64,000 bases of DNA, taken from Paenibacillus sp. FSL R5-0623 (GTDB lineage Bacteria; Bacillota; Bacilli; Paenibacillales; Paenibacillaceae). Both the position numbers and the translations under genes were made by a program. The notes below the pieces were generated by a model that did not search any database, was not told the origin of the DNA, and saw only the letters and a list, made by a program, of their open reading frames with translations. The stretch spans positions 5,952,001 to 6,016,000 of the forward strand of contig NZ_CP150233.1 of the NCBI RefSeq assembly GCF_037974265.1, in the 5' to 3' direction. This document shows, piece after piece, positions 47,201-57,300 of the stretch; positions within the stretch are counted from its first letter, which is position 1, and each line of letters starts with the position of its first letter.

Positions 47201-47312
47201 GCTTCCCCTCCGATTTCAATCCTTTGAGCAGTTGGGCGGCAACTTGCTTATCAATCTTGCCCGCAGCTGCATTCTCAATAATGATTCTCAGCATCTGGCT
47301 TGTTTGGTTCAT
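38205..47312 (-). CDS. Trans-AT PKS, two modules plus terminal condensation domain
   Basis: The protein is about 3035 residues: N-terminal helical docking segment, KS (Cys in DTACSSSL near 222, HGTGT, KSNMGH), KR (YLITGGGGGIG near 927), ACP (GADSILL near 1250), second KS (DTACSSSL near 1517), KR (GGTGGIG near 2213), ACP (GGDSIL near 2532), then a full condensation domain (about 2595-3035) with HHIITDG near 2727. KR Tyr and Asn (ADYVAANAYLD, GDYTAANAYMD) are present. No AT, DH, ER or MT was seen. An upstream TTG at 47330 lies in the ribosome site AAGGAGAACCCG, so the ATG at 47312 is chosen. The last domain should hand the chain to the A-PCP protein at 29694. Confidence 0.93.
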   Translation of the reverse strand: MNQTSQMLRIIIENAAAGKIDKQVAAQLLKGLKSEGKRSDSEGIAIVGISAMLPSADNIGEFWDNIRDRCDSIANFPDSRRQNIDAYLRYAGYGEDIKYSDGSYLKDIDQFDYKLFRIPPRDAALMDPFQRLFLRTAWSALEDAGYGGKSLAGSRTGVYLGFASNIKDSYLRMIQDIDIQLTSDAAVGNISAMMPARISYLLDLKGPSMVVDTACSSSLVAVHLACQSIRNGDCDMALAGGLRVNLMPLDTEYYRGGLEASDGRTRAFDHSSDGAGISEGVATVLLKPLSKALKDKDQIYAVIKGSAINQDGASIGITAPNPVAQADVISRAWDQAGIHPETLSYIETHGTGTKLGDPLELEGLELAFQKYTDKKQFCPIGTVKSNMGHPYEAAGLVSLIKAALVIKNREIPPSLHFDRPNGQIDFKTSPVYVNTRLRKWERKESPMRCAVSSFGFSGTNCHLVLEEAPVATVVDASYAKEGLVVLSAKSESALRELVTTYSRLIHEKPPACHLQDLCYTASVGRGHYNFRLAIVAENLTDLGLKLQVLSLAETWNEPESWFSFGEHKIVPASKSQLEPGDMTEASRKKLDRRVQEITQGINLSEWDDETGVSELRSLYVQGADVDWVELYKGTGVRRVSLPVYPFESHRCWIDLPDELVSSRIDRGAAVSEQHTEDFHYTMQWRAAEWKRTGSGISVLPGTVLLMEGMSGAADSIAHVIARTGVKVIRAALGSAFADLRDNRYTLGDQESDYGRLFASLRGKSVDHIIHVGCSLDTGQSGIQSLNELQSSQRRSVYSVYYLVRALMRSDFAEIAGMTLIAQNAHHITGNESTQRPEHASYLSLSKVLNREHPSITFRSLDVDAGTAADAWIEEAMGTEDQGDYLIAYRGGQRYVEEFTRVQVEGDAPLVVRPQGVYLITGGGGGIGLETARFLASKAPVRLALINRTPIPERVHWDNLMNQPGQAKLRRFITAVTELEAAGSEVSWYSADVADREAMDRVIRDMRTRYGAIHGIIHGAGVGGDQLLVDRSEERFSEVLASKIYGTWNLDELTHSDDLDFFVMYSSVATMFSGVTQADYVAANAYLDAFADERSLRGKRTLTVNWTTWKETGMSVDAGFTADTIFKTVLTAQAIQGLEQAMNSSIRRVLIGQLNFSGGGVRLLDKMQVRLSTELSGKVAEYLQSAASKTRSTKKAGSTSSGEVKLSGKSEGGYTATERHVASVCKEVLGFDEIDIYENFFELGADSILLLKIHAGLSKRYPGVLAVTDLFEFSTIHKLAEYIFKEHGESEEETVAVLSDMDASATSEEQTSPETEKQAEMCAQDEQHSRQTASGPLSGDLAIVGMALNVASTTDVSEFWEHIQGKVDHIRPLPERRQQDLDWYLQNTRLDLPELDSKAGAFIEDIDLFDYSFFKLSPKEASLTDPNQRLFLETVWRAIEDAGYGGGKLAGSDTGVYLGYSTNTVDMYSRFIYETDLGALPDAVVGNTPSIIPARISYLLNLKGPSMLVDTACSSSLTAVHIASRALLSGECSMAAVGGIKISTMPITKKNENMLQGLESGDGKTRAFDDDSDGAGLGEGIGVVMLKRLEDALSDGDQVYAVLKGTAMNQDGSSAGITAPNPAAQQEVITKAWKQAGIHPETITYMETHGTGTALGDPIEIKGIQNAFRQFTDRRQFCAVGSIKTNLGHTSEAAGMISLIKAALAVRHGVIPPNLHFNRPNRNIDFHASPVYVNTRLRPWKVKDGPRRCGVSAFGISGTNCHVILEEPPVITPVSAPARPHLLVLSARSEEALQRLVAEYVRLLDRNERYELVDMCSTASTGRGHYPFRLSLMVRDTEGLLNTLRQLENRSFQSIALPGVEFGEHRTVPKSKKDRAAGEMTESEKLGLSQLMRSAIQSFVQDGRESEYLLKQIAHLYVQGADADWEELYAGEHARKVSLPAYPLERKRCWIHIPERPQLREVSIEEAAAPLHYAAMWKEMNRISMDQHGGNTEPVVILMDRSGIASSVAGKLEAEGRLVIKVYRGESYTNQANAEFTIRSCEEDYERFIRAVEPYKISQLLHFFALDQHADVGTVGELEESLDRGVYSLFYLSKAMSKVHFKRPVDLVLVTSCTQSVTGSEPYIRPEHAPMVGLGKTICHEMNQFRCRSIDIDDETPIDQWLQEIRDPDTLYLAAYRKGHRYVQELGEIPISLLPDQPIHMREGGVYLITGGTGGIGLETASALSLAPEKIKLVLMNRSPFPERATWEDVLSSGEETKLTAQIGRIKEMEARGAEVHLYSVDIADPLQLASVLSKIRQQHGPVSGIIHGAGVAGEGFLMNKEREAFERVMRPKVLGTWSLDQLTRADQPDFFVMFSTATTFFSEPGQGDYTAANAYMDSFAAHRRQAGLSTLAVNWTAWKETGMARDFHANSDGGFKAITTARGIQGLQEAMGKDVTQVLIGELNREGIYQHVSDDMPLMLFSSDISEAIETGRKGNASRAQEESGDMKLLGRTDEDYSIIESALGRLWSKSLGVNELSIYDDFYELGGDSILGLKIANGLTKELSILVNTAEILMYPTIAESAAYLEESYGLSISGDSEGALPVLTRVEPQPYYPVSSAQKRFVVLDRLEGQNTNANIPRASIMEGDFEHGAFEQIIRKLIQRHESFRTSFEFLDGIPYQKVWDQVDFNVGYSESTREQLTEKLLGFVKPFELDQAPLFRFEVVKLGDRVHAVFFDMHHIITDGMSMDIIMQEIIDLYEGRELKPLTIQYKDYAVWHNALLSSGALLKQEEYWLNLYEDSIPQLKLPTDYPRPLANEFEGDQVVFIGNETLTMDLDRMAAKTGTTLFMLLLAAYNVLLSKYADQDDIVVGSPIAGRSHADLEDVVGVFINIITIRTKPKSGKTFLELLAEVREAALKSYENQQFQFEDLVRKLNLNRDRHRNPLFDAMFALQNVGTVDVTVGKFTTTPYEFGAAESRYDVYLEIIEKHDKLRFNLEYRTKLFKRETAEKMLHDYVALLQQLLLHPEQKLGEIELESSKHMLVSYDSAAEDLDFNF

Positions 47313-47326
47313 CGGGTTCTCCTTCC

Positions 47327-50300
47327 TCAACGATCCTCGAAGCTCTTGACTGCATCGTCAATGCTCAGGCTACCAGCTTCAATATCCTTAAACAGTTGTT
47401 CAAAATCATCCACCGGTGGGGCTGGCTCAGCAGCCGGTTTTATATCCAGCTTGGTCATGACAAATTGGGATAGCGCATGTACACTGGTGTACGAAAACAG
47501 ATGGATTAGTTTCATTTTGCCTGGATAGGCTTCTTCAAGCAGAGAGAATAACCGATTTAACAGAATGGAATCTCCGCCCAGATCAAAAAAGCTATCGTGG
47601 ATATCCAGCTCTTCAAAACCAAGCACTTCGTTATACATGCCTGCAATCTGCCTTTCGATGCTGTTGTAATCCTCGCCGTCTTTTCCTTTGAGTTCAACAT
47701 GTGCATTCGCCGATTTGTTTCGTTTAGCTGCAGCAGGAGCCACCTGACGCGACTCTTCCAACTTCTCGGCTTCTTTCAGTCTGTTCGTCATCTCTTCGGA
47801 GAATCGGAATGGAAATTTGGTCAACAGTGCTTTGGCAAACCGTGGGTGGTATGTAAATTCCCCGATCAACACACGCGGCACCTCTTTGTTCAATGCTGCA
47901 AAAAATCCGGCCGTTGCCTGTTCGGTCGGAAGGGCTTTTGTAATGGCGTCCACATTAAAACCATAATCCACAGACATGCCCGCTTCTTTCCATGAAGACC
48001 AGTTAATAGACAAGGTCTTCAGGCCGCTTTTGCTGCGCGAGTAAGACAAAGCATCCAGATATGCATTGGCCGCTGAATAATCTCCTTGTCCAACCTCACT
48101 TGACAGCGACAGACCGGAAGAGAAAAAGACCAGGAAATCAAGCTCATCCTGACGGGTCAGTTGGTCCAGTATCCAGGCTCCCTGCACTTTTGGATGAAGG
48201 ACTTCGTCAAACGTTTCCTGCGTTTTGCGGATCAAATATCCAACCGCCGGTACACCTGCACCGTGGATCACTCCTGTGATGGACCCATGCTTTTCCCTGA
48301 CATCGGCCAGTACATCCAGCATCGCTTCATAATCCGATACATCGGCTGCATAACAGGATACTTCTGAACCCTGTTGTTCAATCTCCAGGAAATTGCGGAG
48401 ACGAGCAGCCGTCTTGGATTCAAGCTCAGGGTCATTAAGCAGTGTCTCCCATTCCGATCTTGCAGGCACTGGGGTACGCCCAATTAACACAAGTTTGACC
48501 TCTGCTTGGGAAGCGAAAAATTTTGCCATTTCCTGACCAATCCCGCCTGTACCCCCAGTAATGACATACACACCACCCTGTTGAATATGGACAGGAGAAT
48601 CTGTCAGCTCATCGGCTTGAACTTCACCCAATTCCTCGATATAACGGACCCCACTACGATAGGCAGAGGTATAACTCTGATCTTGGGAACCCATTTCCTG
48701 AAGCAGTTCATCTGCCCCTGCGCTTTCGTCCAGATCAATGCTTCGACAGGTAATATGCGGATATTCTAAGGCGAGCACTTTACCCAAACCGTATAACGAG
48801 GCCGCTTCAGGAGAAAGTCGACTCTCATCCGTTGTAACTTCGTAGACCTGTTCGGAGACCAGCATCATATTCAGTGCGTTGTCACTTCCGTGTTCAATGA
48901 GTGCACGAATCAGATAAAACAGGCTATATACGCCCTTTTGCTGACTATGTTCCAAGTCCTGAAGTGTATGAATTTCCGCAGAACCCGGCACCGCAAAGAG
49001 ATGTACAATGTCACTTATGGATGTATTCCCCAGCGCTGCAAATAGCTCCGCAAAGTTGTTTTCCGAACCATTCACCGTGAACGAACCGTCCGGTTCATGC
49101 TTGAAAGATTCTCCGTAACGCACCTCAATTACTTGTCGCCCTGACTGCTTAAGGCGTTCAATCAATACACTTCCCCGATTACCCTCGTCCTTCAAAATCA
49201 AAACTGCACCTGTTCCTTGAATCGGTTCAGGCTCATTTAGATCCGCTCTCCTCCAGTTCATCCGATAGAATCGGGCTGGCGTCGGTTCTTCCGAGACCGC
49301 ACTGTTGCACTTTACGGTAGCGGCGGTACGAGCCGTCTCAGGAACTTCAAACCAGCAGCGGGTTCGGGTAAATGGATAGGTTGGCAGACTTGTTTTGCGC
49401 AGTCCGTCTCCTGTGTATAGAAGCTCCCAGTTCAGTTCTGCACCTTGTACATAATGCAGTCCAATCTGGTTCAGGATGTCCTGTACAGCCTGCTGACCTT
49501 TGCCCATCTTCGCCAGTTCCGGATTCAAACTCGCAGTCTGACGGCTCTTCTGCCCTTCTTCGCCTGAATCTGGACGGTTTTGATCGCTGCTAACCTTGTG
49601 ATAACCGTAATAGATCCCTGGGCTTTGGTGCCCATTGGGACCAGTACTTTTGCTTAAATTCTCATCGGCTCCGATCATTCGTCCAGCTTCATTTAATCGA
49701 AGCAAGAGCTCTTCCGCATCCTGCCCGGTGACCAGTAAACGGTAGGCGTAGTGCCCCCTCCCAGTGTTGGCGGTATAACACAGAGAAGGTACATTCTGAG
49801 CTTCAACTTGAGAGAGAACGTGAGTATATTCCGTAATCAGCGTCTGGAGCGCTGCCTGCGTTTTGGCCGATACGGTTAGAAGATGTTCTCCGCGTATTTC
49901 CAGCTCTTTAACCGTAGTGGTCGGCGCTTCTTCCAGCACAATGTGACAATTGGTCCCACTGATGCCAAATGCACTAACACCGCTACGTCGTGGCGTGGCA
50001 GCGTTATCCCACTCCCGCAACCGGGCATTCACATAGACCGGGGATGCCGCAAAATCGATGGCCCGATTCGGTCTGTGAAAATGTTTGGAGGCAGGAATCT
50101 GTTTATGTTTCAGTGACAAGGCCGATTTGATCAAACCCACGACACCAGCCGCCTCTGACAGGTGACCGATATTCGTTTTGACCGAGCCGATTCCGCAAAA
50201 TTGACTTTTACCCGTGTGACGCCGGAATGCCTGCTCAATCCCTTGTACCTCAAGCGGATCGCCCAGCATGGTGCCACTGCCATGAGTCTCAATATAAGAG

Positions 50301-51346
50301 ACCGTCTCGGGATCGATACCCGCATCCGCCCAGGCTTGAAGAATCGCTTCCGTCTGTGCCTCCGGGTTCGGGGCAGCGATACTGATGGATTTACCGTCCT
50401 GGTTTACGCCATACCCTTTGATAACAGCGTAGATCTGATCACGGTCTTCCAACGCTTTATCCAATGGTTTGAGCATCACCACCCCTGCGCCTTCACCAAT
50501 ACCCGATCCGTCCGAATCGTCATCAAACGCTTTGGTTCTCCAATCGGTGGACTCAATCCCAATTTTGATATGATCACTCTTTAGCGGAACCAGATTAATC
50601 TTGATTCCCCCAACGAGCGCCTGATCGCATTGCCCCTCCTTGATCGCCTGACACGCCAGTGTAATGGCCACCAGAGAGGATGAACAAGACGTATCCACCA
50701 CCAAGCTCGGCCCTTTTAAATCCAGTAAGAAGGATAACCGACCAGCCGCTACAGAAGCCAGATTACCCACAAGCGAGTACGCAAAGGATTCCGGTTCCGC
50801 ATCGTAGATAAAACGTGAGTAAAGATCCCGAATATTGTTGGAAAGGCCTAGGTATACCCCCGTGCGGCTGCCAACCAGTTTCCCTCCCCCATACCCTGCG
50901 TCCTCGATCGCTTTCCATGCCGTTTCCAGAAACAGCCTGTGATTGGGGTCCGTCAGACTGGCTTCTTTGGGTGACATTTTAAAATAGGCATAATCAAATT
51001 TATCAATCTCATCCAGATAGGCATTTTCGTTGAATTGAATCTCGTCTGGCGACATACCTAGATATTGCAGATACGAATGAATGTCCGGCACTCTGGATGC
51101 CGGAAAGGAACGAATGCTGTCCGTACCACTGACGATGTTGTCCCAGAATTCTTCGGGAGAATCAGCTTGCGGCAATTTCAAAGCCATGCCCACAATGGCA
51201 ATATCTTTGGCAGTATTGGTTGACCCGGACGCAGTATAGGCGTCCTCCTCCGATTTGAGTTTTTTGAGCAGCTGCACGGCCACTGTTTTGTCCAAGCTTC
51301 CGTCTTGCAGATGTTCCATGACAAACTTGTATACACTCTCCACCAC
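47327..51346 (-). CDS. Trans-AT PKS, one KS-KR-ACP module
   Basis: The 1339-residue protein has an N-terminal docking helix pair (GSLDKTVAVQLLKKLK), a KS (Cys in DTSCSSSL near 219, HGSGT, KTNIGH), a long linker, a KR (YVITGGTGGIG near 934, with GDYSAANAYLD) and an ACP (GGDSILL near 1260). The C-terminus is another docking-type helical tail (LFKDIEAGSLSIDDAVKSF). Compared with the other KS domains, the motifs DTSCSSSL and HGSGT are slightly changed but keep the Cys-His-His triad. The start is GTG with AAGGAGG. It is expected to perform one extension and one ketoreduction. Confidence 0.92.
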   Translation of the reverse strand: MVESVYKFVMEHLQDGSLDKTVAVQLLKKLKSEEDAYTASGSTNTAKDIAIVGMALKLPQADSPEEFWDNIVSGTDSIRSFPASRVPDIHSYLQYLGMSPDEIQFNENAYLDEIDKFDYAYFKMSPKEASLTDPNHRLFLETAWKAIEDAGYGGGKLVGSRTGVYLGLSNNIRDLYSRFIYDAEPESFAYSLVGNLASVAAGRLSFLLDLKGPSLVVDTSCSSSLVAITLACQAIKEGQCDQALVGGIKINLVPLKSDHIKIGIESTDWRTKAFDDDSDGSGIGEGAGVVMLKPLDKALEDRDQIYAVIKGYGVNQDGKSISIAAPNPEAQTEAILQAWADAGIDPETVSYIETHGSGTMLGDPLEVQGIEQAFRRHTGKSQFCGIGSVKTNIGHLSEAAGVVGLIKSALSLKHKQIPASKHFHRPNRAIDFAASPVYVNARLREWDNAATPRRSGVSAFGISGTNCHIVLEEAPTTTVKELEIRGEHLLTVSAKTQAALQTLITEYTHVLSQVEAQNVPSLCYTANTGRGHYAYRLLVTGQDAEELLLRLNEAGRMIGADENLSKSTGPNGHQSPGIYYGYHKVSSDQNRPDSGEEGQKSRQTASLNPELAKMGKGQQAVQDILNQIGLHYVQGAELNWELLYTGDGLRKTSLPTYPFTRTRCWFEVPETARTAATVKCNSAVSEEPTPARFYRMNWRRADLNEPEPIQGTGAVLILKDEGNRGSVLIERLKQSGRQVIEVRYGESFKHEPDGSFTVNGSENNFAELFAALGNTSISDIVHLFAVPGSAEIHTLQDLEHSQQKGVYSLFYLIRALIEHGSDNALNMMLVSEQVYEVTTDESRLSPEAASLYGLGKVLALEYPHITCRSIDLDESAGADELLQEMGSQDQSYTSAYRSGVRYIEELGEVQADELTDSPVHIQQGGVYVITGGTGGIGQEMAKFFASQAEVKLVLIGRTPVPARSEWETLLNDPELESKTAARLRNFLEIEQQGSEVSCYAADVSDYEAMLDVLADVREKHGSITGVIHGAGVPAVGYLIRKTQETFDEVLHPKVQGAWILDQLTRQDELDFLVFFSSGLSLSSEVGQGDYSAANAYLDALSYSRSKSGLKTLSINWSSWKEAGMSVDYGFNVDAITKALPTEQATAGFFAALNKEVPRVLIGEFTYHPRFAKALLTKFPFRFSEEMTNRLKEAEKLEESRQVAPAAAKRNKSANAHVELKGKDGEDYNSIERQIAGMYNEVLGFEELDIHDSFFDLGGDSILLNRLFSLLEEAYPGKMKLIHLFSYTSVHALSQFVMTKLDIKPAAEPAPPVDDFEQLFKDIEAGSLSIDDAVKSFEDR

Positions 51347-51356
51347 AGTTCCTCCT

Positions 51357-54300
51357 TTACAGGTTAATCAGGTTATTCAAAGCCTGCTGCAGCGTAACGT
51401 CGCCACTTTCCATCTGGTCGATTACACGCTTCAGATCCTGCTCCATGTCTTGTGGCTTCGAAGTAGCCTTCTCATCCATAAACCGAGCCAATCTGCTAAT
51501 ATTGGAGTTCGCAAACAAATCCGTGACTTTGGTCAAACCAGGAAACTGCTGATCAATCCGGGCCTGAACCTGTATAAGCACAATGGAATCAGCACCCATC
51601 TCGAAGAAACTGTCCCCTACATTAATCTCATGAAAACCAAGCATCGTTCGACAGATGGAAGCGAGTGCCTTTTCAGTTGGTGTATAGGATGCGTCTGATT
51701 TACCTGTCAAAACCACTTCTCCCTCACGTTCCTCTGACGAGGATACCCGGAGATGCTTGTTGGCCATTTGCTTCATCCGTTGGTCCAGTTGAACGCGAAT
51801 AGCGGAAGAGAGATCAAACGGACTTTTGGCCAGTGCCGATATCAATTGACCCTCATAATGAATCTGACCAATAAGTACTCGGCGAACCGATGATTGCCGC
51901 ATCACAAGAGATAATTGATTCATCGCTTGTTCCGTAGGCATGGCTTTGAACAACGTATCCACAGCAAACCCGTGCTCTGCTGACATACCCGTTTCCTTCC
52001 AGGTAGACCACTGCACAGTCAGCGTGCGCTTGCCCATCATTGATCTGTAGTCAGCATATGCATCTAGGTAGGCATTGGCAGCAATGTAATCCGCCTGTCC
52101 CGGGGCGCTGAATACCGAAGCGATCGATGAATATAGCACCATAAAATCGAGATGGTCCTGTTCGGTAAGTTGATCCAATACCCAAGTACCATGTACTTTG
52201 GGAGAGAATACCTCGGTGAATCCCGCCTGTGAACGGCTTGTGATCATTTCCGAGCTTCCAACCCCTGCGCCATGGACAACCCCTTTAATTTTCCCGAACG
52301 TTGCCCGAAGCTGATCCAGAACTACACGCATGGCATCCAGATCCGACACATCTGCAGCATGGCAACTAACCTGATGTCCCCGGCTCTCCAGTTCACGAAT
52401 AACTGTAATTTGATGAATCACCTTGAATCTCGATTGTTCTGCAACAATGGCATCCCATTCCTCACGTGCAGGCATCGGTGTACGGCTGATTAATGCTAGG
52501 TTCACTGGAGCGTCGGAAGCCAGATATCGCGCGGTTTCCAAGCCAATTCCGCCGGTACCACCGGTAATGATGTACACACCATCGTTGTCAAAAATAAAGG
52601 CATCTTCAGCAGGTGCAGATTCATTCAATGCTCTGAACTCCTGAACATACCGTGTTCCATTACGATAGGCCACCTCATAATAGGAAGATGTTGTACCGAT
52701 CTCTTGCAACAAATGCTCCAGAGAAGAGTTCTCATCCATATCTATACAACGGCAATGAACCTGTATGTTCTCCTTGCCTACCACTCTGCCCATTCCAAAG
52801 GCAGAAGCCAGATAAGGCTTTATCCGCTCCGTACCGGTAATGTAATTGACCTCACGGGATACCAGAACTAACTCCATGGGCTGGCTCAGAGAACTGGACA
52901 ACAGCGCTCGAATAAACCGGAAGAACCCATATACACGTTCATCTAGAACAGACTCTAATGATTCCATGTCACTAGATACACTTGCTGCATGTTCATCACT
53001 GCCCACACCGTTTAGATACACCACTCTGGAAAGTTGGTCTAGGCCCGCCTGTTGCAGCACACGCTGATAGACTTCCACCTGTTCCAGATTTCGACTGTCC
53101 GGGTCAGATTGCAGAACATCCGCCTGAAGTACGGTATATACCTGCATCCCCGACTGTTCCATACGTGCTGCTATCTCAGCTGCATAATCGGACCCATCCA
53201 GAAGTACCAGTGTAGTACCATGGCTCGCTTCGATCAGCTGATCGGAATCCTCTTTCGCTATCTCCTTCTGCTGCCATACAAGCTCGTAGGCCTCCGGTAC
53301 CGATCTGGTGCTCGCTTGTGCATACACTGAAGACTGCTCGGGAAGATCCACCCAGCAGCGTGTATTATCGTATGGATACAATGGAAGACTGATTTTACGA
53401 ATTTCCTCTTCCCTGTACATCAGGCTCCAATCCACTTCACTGCCTGTAGTGTACAGTCTGCATAATTCATGTAATAAACCCGGATCTGGAGACTCCATGT
53501 ATCGGGATAGGCAATCTCTGCCCTCCTGCTTCAAGATGGACTTCTCCTGCCCCGTCAATTCGTGGTCTTTCCCTTCGATCTTCTCTGTGACTACTTTATG
53601 CACGCCATAATAGAGCTGATGCTCACCTATGGATTCGAGACCTGATGTAGCGAGTAGCCGCAACTTCATGAGCAGATCGGATGTGTCCGTCACTCCAAAG
53701 GCAATCCGATATACATGATGCCAGCGCCCCGTATTCGCGGTATAACATATGTTTTTGAGCGAAAGTTCCTGCTGACGTTCTGAGATAAAACGGATATAGT
53801 TATCAACCAGCGCAAGTAATGACTTGCGGCTCTTGGCACTTAGCGTGAACACTTCCACATCTCTGGTAATCTTCCGTTCCTGGATCACAGGCGGCTCTTC
53901 CAGTACGAGATGGCAGTTGGTTCCGCTAAATCCAAAGGCACTGACTCCGCAGCGAAGCGGCTCCCCGTTCCCGTCCCATGGTCTCGATTTCGTGTTGACA
54001 TACAACGGCGAATCCTGGAATGAAATGGATGAGTTAGGCTTATCAAAATGAAGCGTAGGTGGTAATACCCGATGCTTCAAGGCCATAGCCGCTTTAACCA
54101 GACTGCCTACACCAGCTGCTTCAAACAAATGGCCTATATTGGACTTGACCGAGCCTATAGCAACAAACTGATGCTTGTCTGTATATCGGCGCAGTGCTGT
54201 GGTAAGTCCATCCATTTCAATTGGATCGCCGAGCTTCGTCGCTGTACCATGCGTCTCCACGTAACCAATGGTCGAAGGATCAATACCGGCATCCTGCCAT

Positions 54301-57300
54301 GCCTTCACAATGACATCCGTCTGTGCTTCAGGATTCGGAGCCGTAATGCCAATCGAAGCTCCATCCTGATTAATGGCACTTCCTTTGATAACCGCATAAA
54401 TATTGTCTTTATCCGCAATCGCCTTGCTTAGCGACTTCAATACTACGGCGGCTCCGCCTTCACCAAGCCCCGAACCATCTGCTTCTTGATCAAATGGCTT
54501 GGTTAATCCATCCGAAGATTCAATGCCGACTTTCAAATAATCATGATCCAACGGACTGAGGCTGATCCGTGCACCTGCGACAATCGCCATCTCGCAATCA
54601 CCATTACGAATGGCCCGGCAGGCCAGATGGGTAGCGACAAGTGATGCAGAACATGCCGTGTCGATCACCATCGTAGGCCCCTTGAGATCGAGTGGATAGG
54701 CAATACGAGTCGGCATCATGGCTGTGATGTTCCCGACAATGGACATCGGATATTGATAGGGGTCCAGATCACAGATCATTTTGAGATAAGAATCGTTCAG
54801 GCTACTGGCAAAACCCATATAGACACCTGTATTTGTTCCTTCGATGCGCCCTCCGTAACCTGCATCCTCTACCGCATGCCATGACGTCTTCATGAATAAC
54901 CGCTGAATCGGGTCCGTTAATCCAGCCTCCTTCGGAGACAAACGGAAATACTTATAATCAAACTGATCAATATCATCCAGAAATGCACCCTGAAGGTACT
55001 GCACTTCTTTGTCCGCACCCAGCTTGGCATTCATCCATTGATGATAGGCATCCATGTCTTTTTTGCGTCCCTCTGGAAAATCCGTTGTACAGTCCACACC
55101 GTTCAAGATGTTGTCCCAATACTGCTCTGCCGTATCAGCCATTGGCATTTCCGCAGCAATCCCAATAATGGCGATGGCCTCATCCTGTTCAACGATTGGT
55201 TTCTTTTGCTCCAGAGGAGCAGCCGCTTTTGCTTTTACAGCCGTGCCGTTACCCTGGTTCACATGCAGTGCCAGCTTATGGATAGACGTATGTGCAAATA
55301 AATGAGCAATCTTCACTTTACCCGGAAACTCCTCGTTCAGCCTCTCATGCATACGGATCAGCATAATGGAGTTGCCCCCGAGATCGAAGAAATTATCATA
55401 GATATTGATCTCCTGATAACCCAGAATCTCACTGTATATGCGTGCTACCTGCTGCTCGGTTTCCGAATAGAGTCCCCCTTCATTCCCTGAAAGATCTACG
55501 GGCCCCGTATGCTTCTCCTGTGGTACGGTCCGGTTGGAACGATTCGATGCTCCCTGGTCAGCGATTTCCTTACTCCGCTTCACTCCAGCTTCCAACTTAT
55601 CCGACAAACGGAACGGGAACTGCCCAAGTGCAGCGAGATGTTTACTTCCATAATTCATCGCACCGATGAATACTCGCGAGAGTTGTCTGCTCATGGCTGC
55701 TTCCATCGCTGCGATACCATCTGTTGTAGGAATGGTTTTAAACATGCCATCCACATTGATACCAAATTCCACGGACATCCCGGTCTCTTTCCACGATACC
55801 CAATCAATGGAGAGTGTTCTGCGACCCTGCCCCGTCCTCCATGCCGCGAAGGAATCCAAATAACAATTGGCAGCCGTATAATCCCCTTGTCCAATTTCAC
55901 CGACCACAGATATACCGGATGAGAACAATACCATAAAGTCCATGTCTTGATCTCGCGTCAGTTTCTCCAGAATCCAGGTTCCCTTCACCTTGGGTCCAAG
56001 AATGGTCTGGAACTCCTCATCGCTTTTGCGATATATAAATCCGTCTCCGGGAATACCTGCTCCATGAATAACACCATGTATGTCCCCGTAGCGGTGGGTG
56101 ATATCCTGAATCACTTCCGTCATGCCCGCAACATCGGCAAGATCTGCATTATAATAATGAACGGTTGCGCCCAATGCTTCCAGTTCAAGGATGCCTTGCA
56201 TCTTGGAACCGCGGGAATCTTCGCCTGCTTCCAATATGTCTTCCCACTCCTCCTTTGCCGGAAGAAGTGTCCGACCAACAATCGCCAGCTTCACTTGCTC
56301 CGAAGAAGCCAGAAACCGTGCTGCTTCCAGACCAATACCACTTGTACCGCCTGTCACGAGATATAAACCGCCTGGACGCACCTTGAAAGGTACGCTCTCA
56401 TGTTCATTAAGATCCATCTCTGTAAAGGTCTCCGTATAACGCTGGCCTTCACGATACGAAACAGCATAAGCTTCACCGTTGATATGTCTTTCCTTGAGGA
56501 TATCCTTCACAGATATGGACTGATCCACATCTATAAACTTGCTCCGAATATGTCCATATTCCTGCTGAATCACTTTACCAAGTCCCTTTAAGAGTGCATT
56601 ATGAGGGGTAATCCTCTCTTCTCTTCCTGTGACTTGTCCAGCGTACTCAGCAATCAGGTTCAGATGAATTTCTTCAGCAAAGCCTTTGCTCATAAGCGCC
56701 TGAATCAGATAGACCGGTGAGTAGAAAGCTTCCTGTTGTCTGGCTTCAATAGCTGCCAAATCTTCAGGATATAATGAATTGCCCATCATGGATAAATAGA
56801 TGATTTCAGTAATTTCACCGTCTGTGAACATGTTTAACAGCTCAGTATAGGCCGCCGGAGCAGCTCCGCCGACTTCGTATTGATTCTCCGATATTTGCCG
56901 GAACTGGTTACCCGGTCTCACATGGACTACCCGCTTGCATTCGCCCTCCAGTTCTGCCGACAGTTCCTGTTCCAATTCGGTACCATTACCGATCATCATG
57001 ACTGTGCCTGAAGAGGAAGGCACTGAGGTATACAAAGTCGTATCCCCATCGTCCTCTATCCAGCGCACCGTATGAAAATAGTCCTTTAACGACACAGCAG
57101 TCGGGTCTTGAATATCAATCCAGCATCTGCTGGGCTCAAACGGATACGTAGGTAAACTTAACTTCCGTACTTGTCTCCTTTGATATAGCTGCCCCCAATC
57201 CATCGTTGCACCCTCGGCATAGAGTAAAGCCAGCTCCCGAAGTGCTGATTCATCCCATACAAGAGGACTGGAAGCAAGTTCTTTGATCCGTTCCTGTGCC

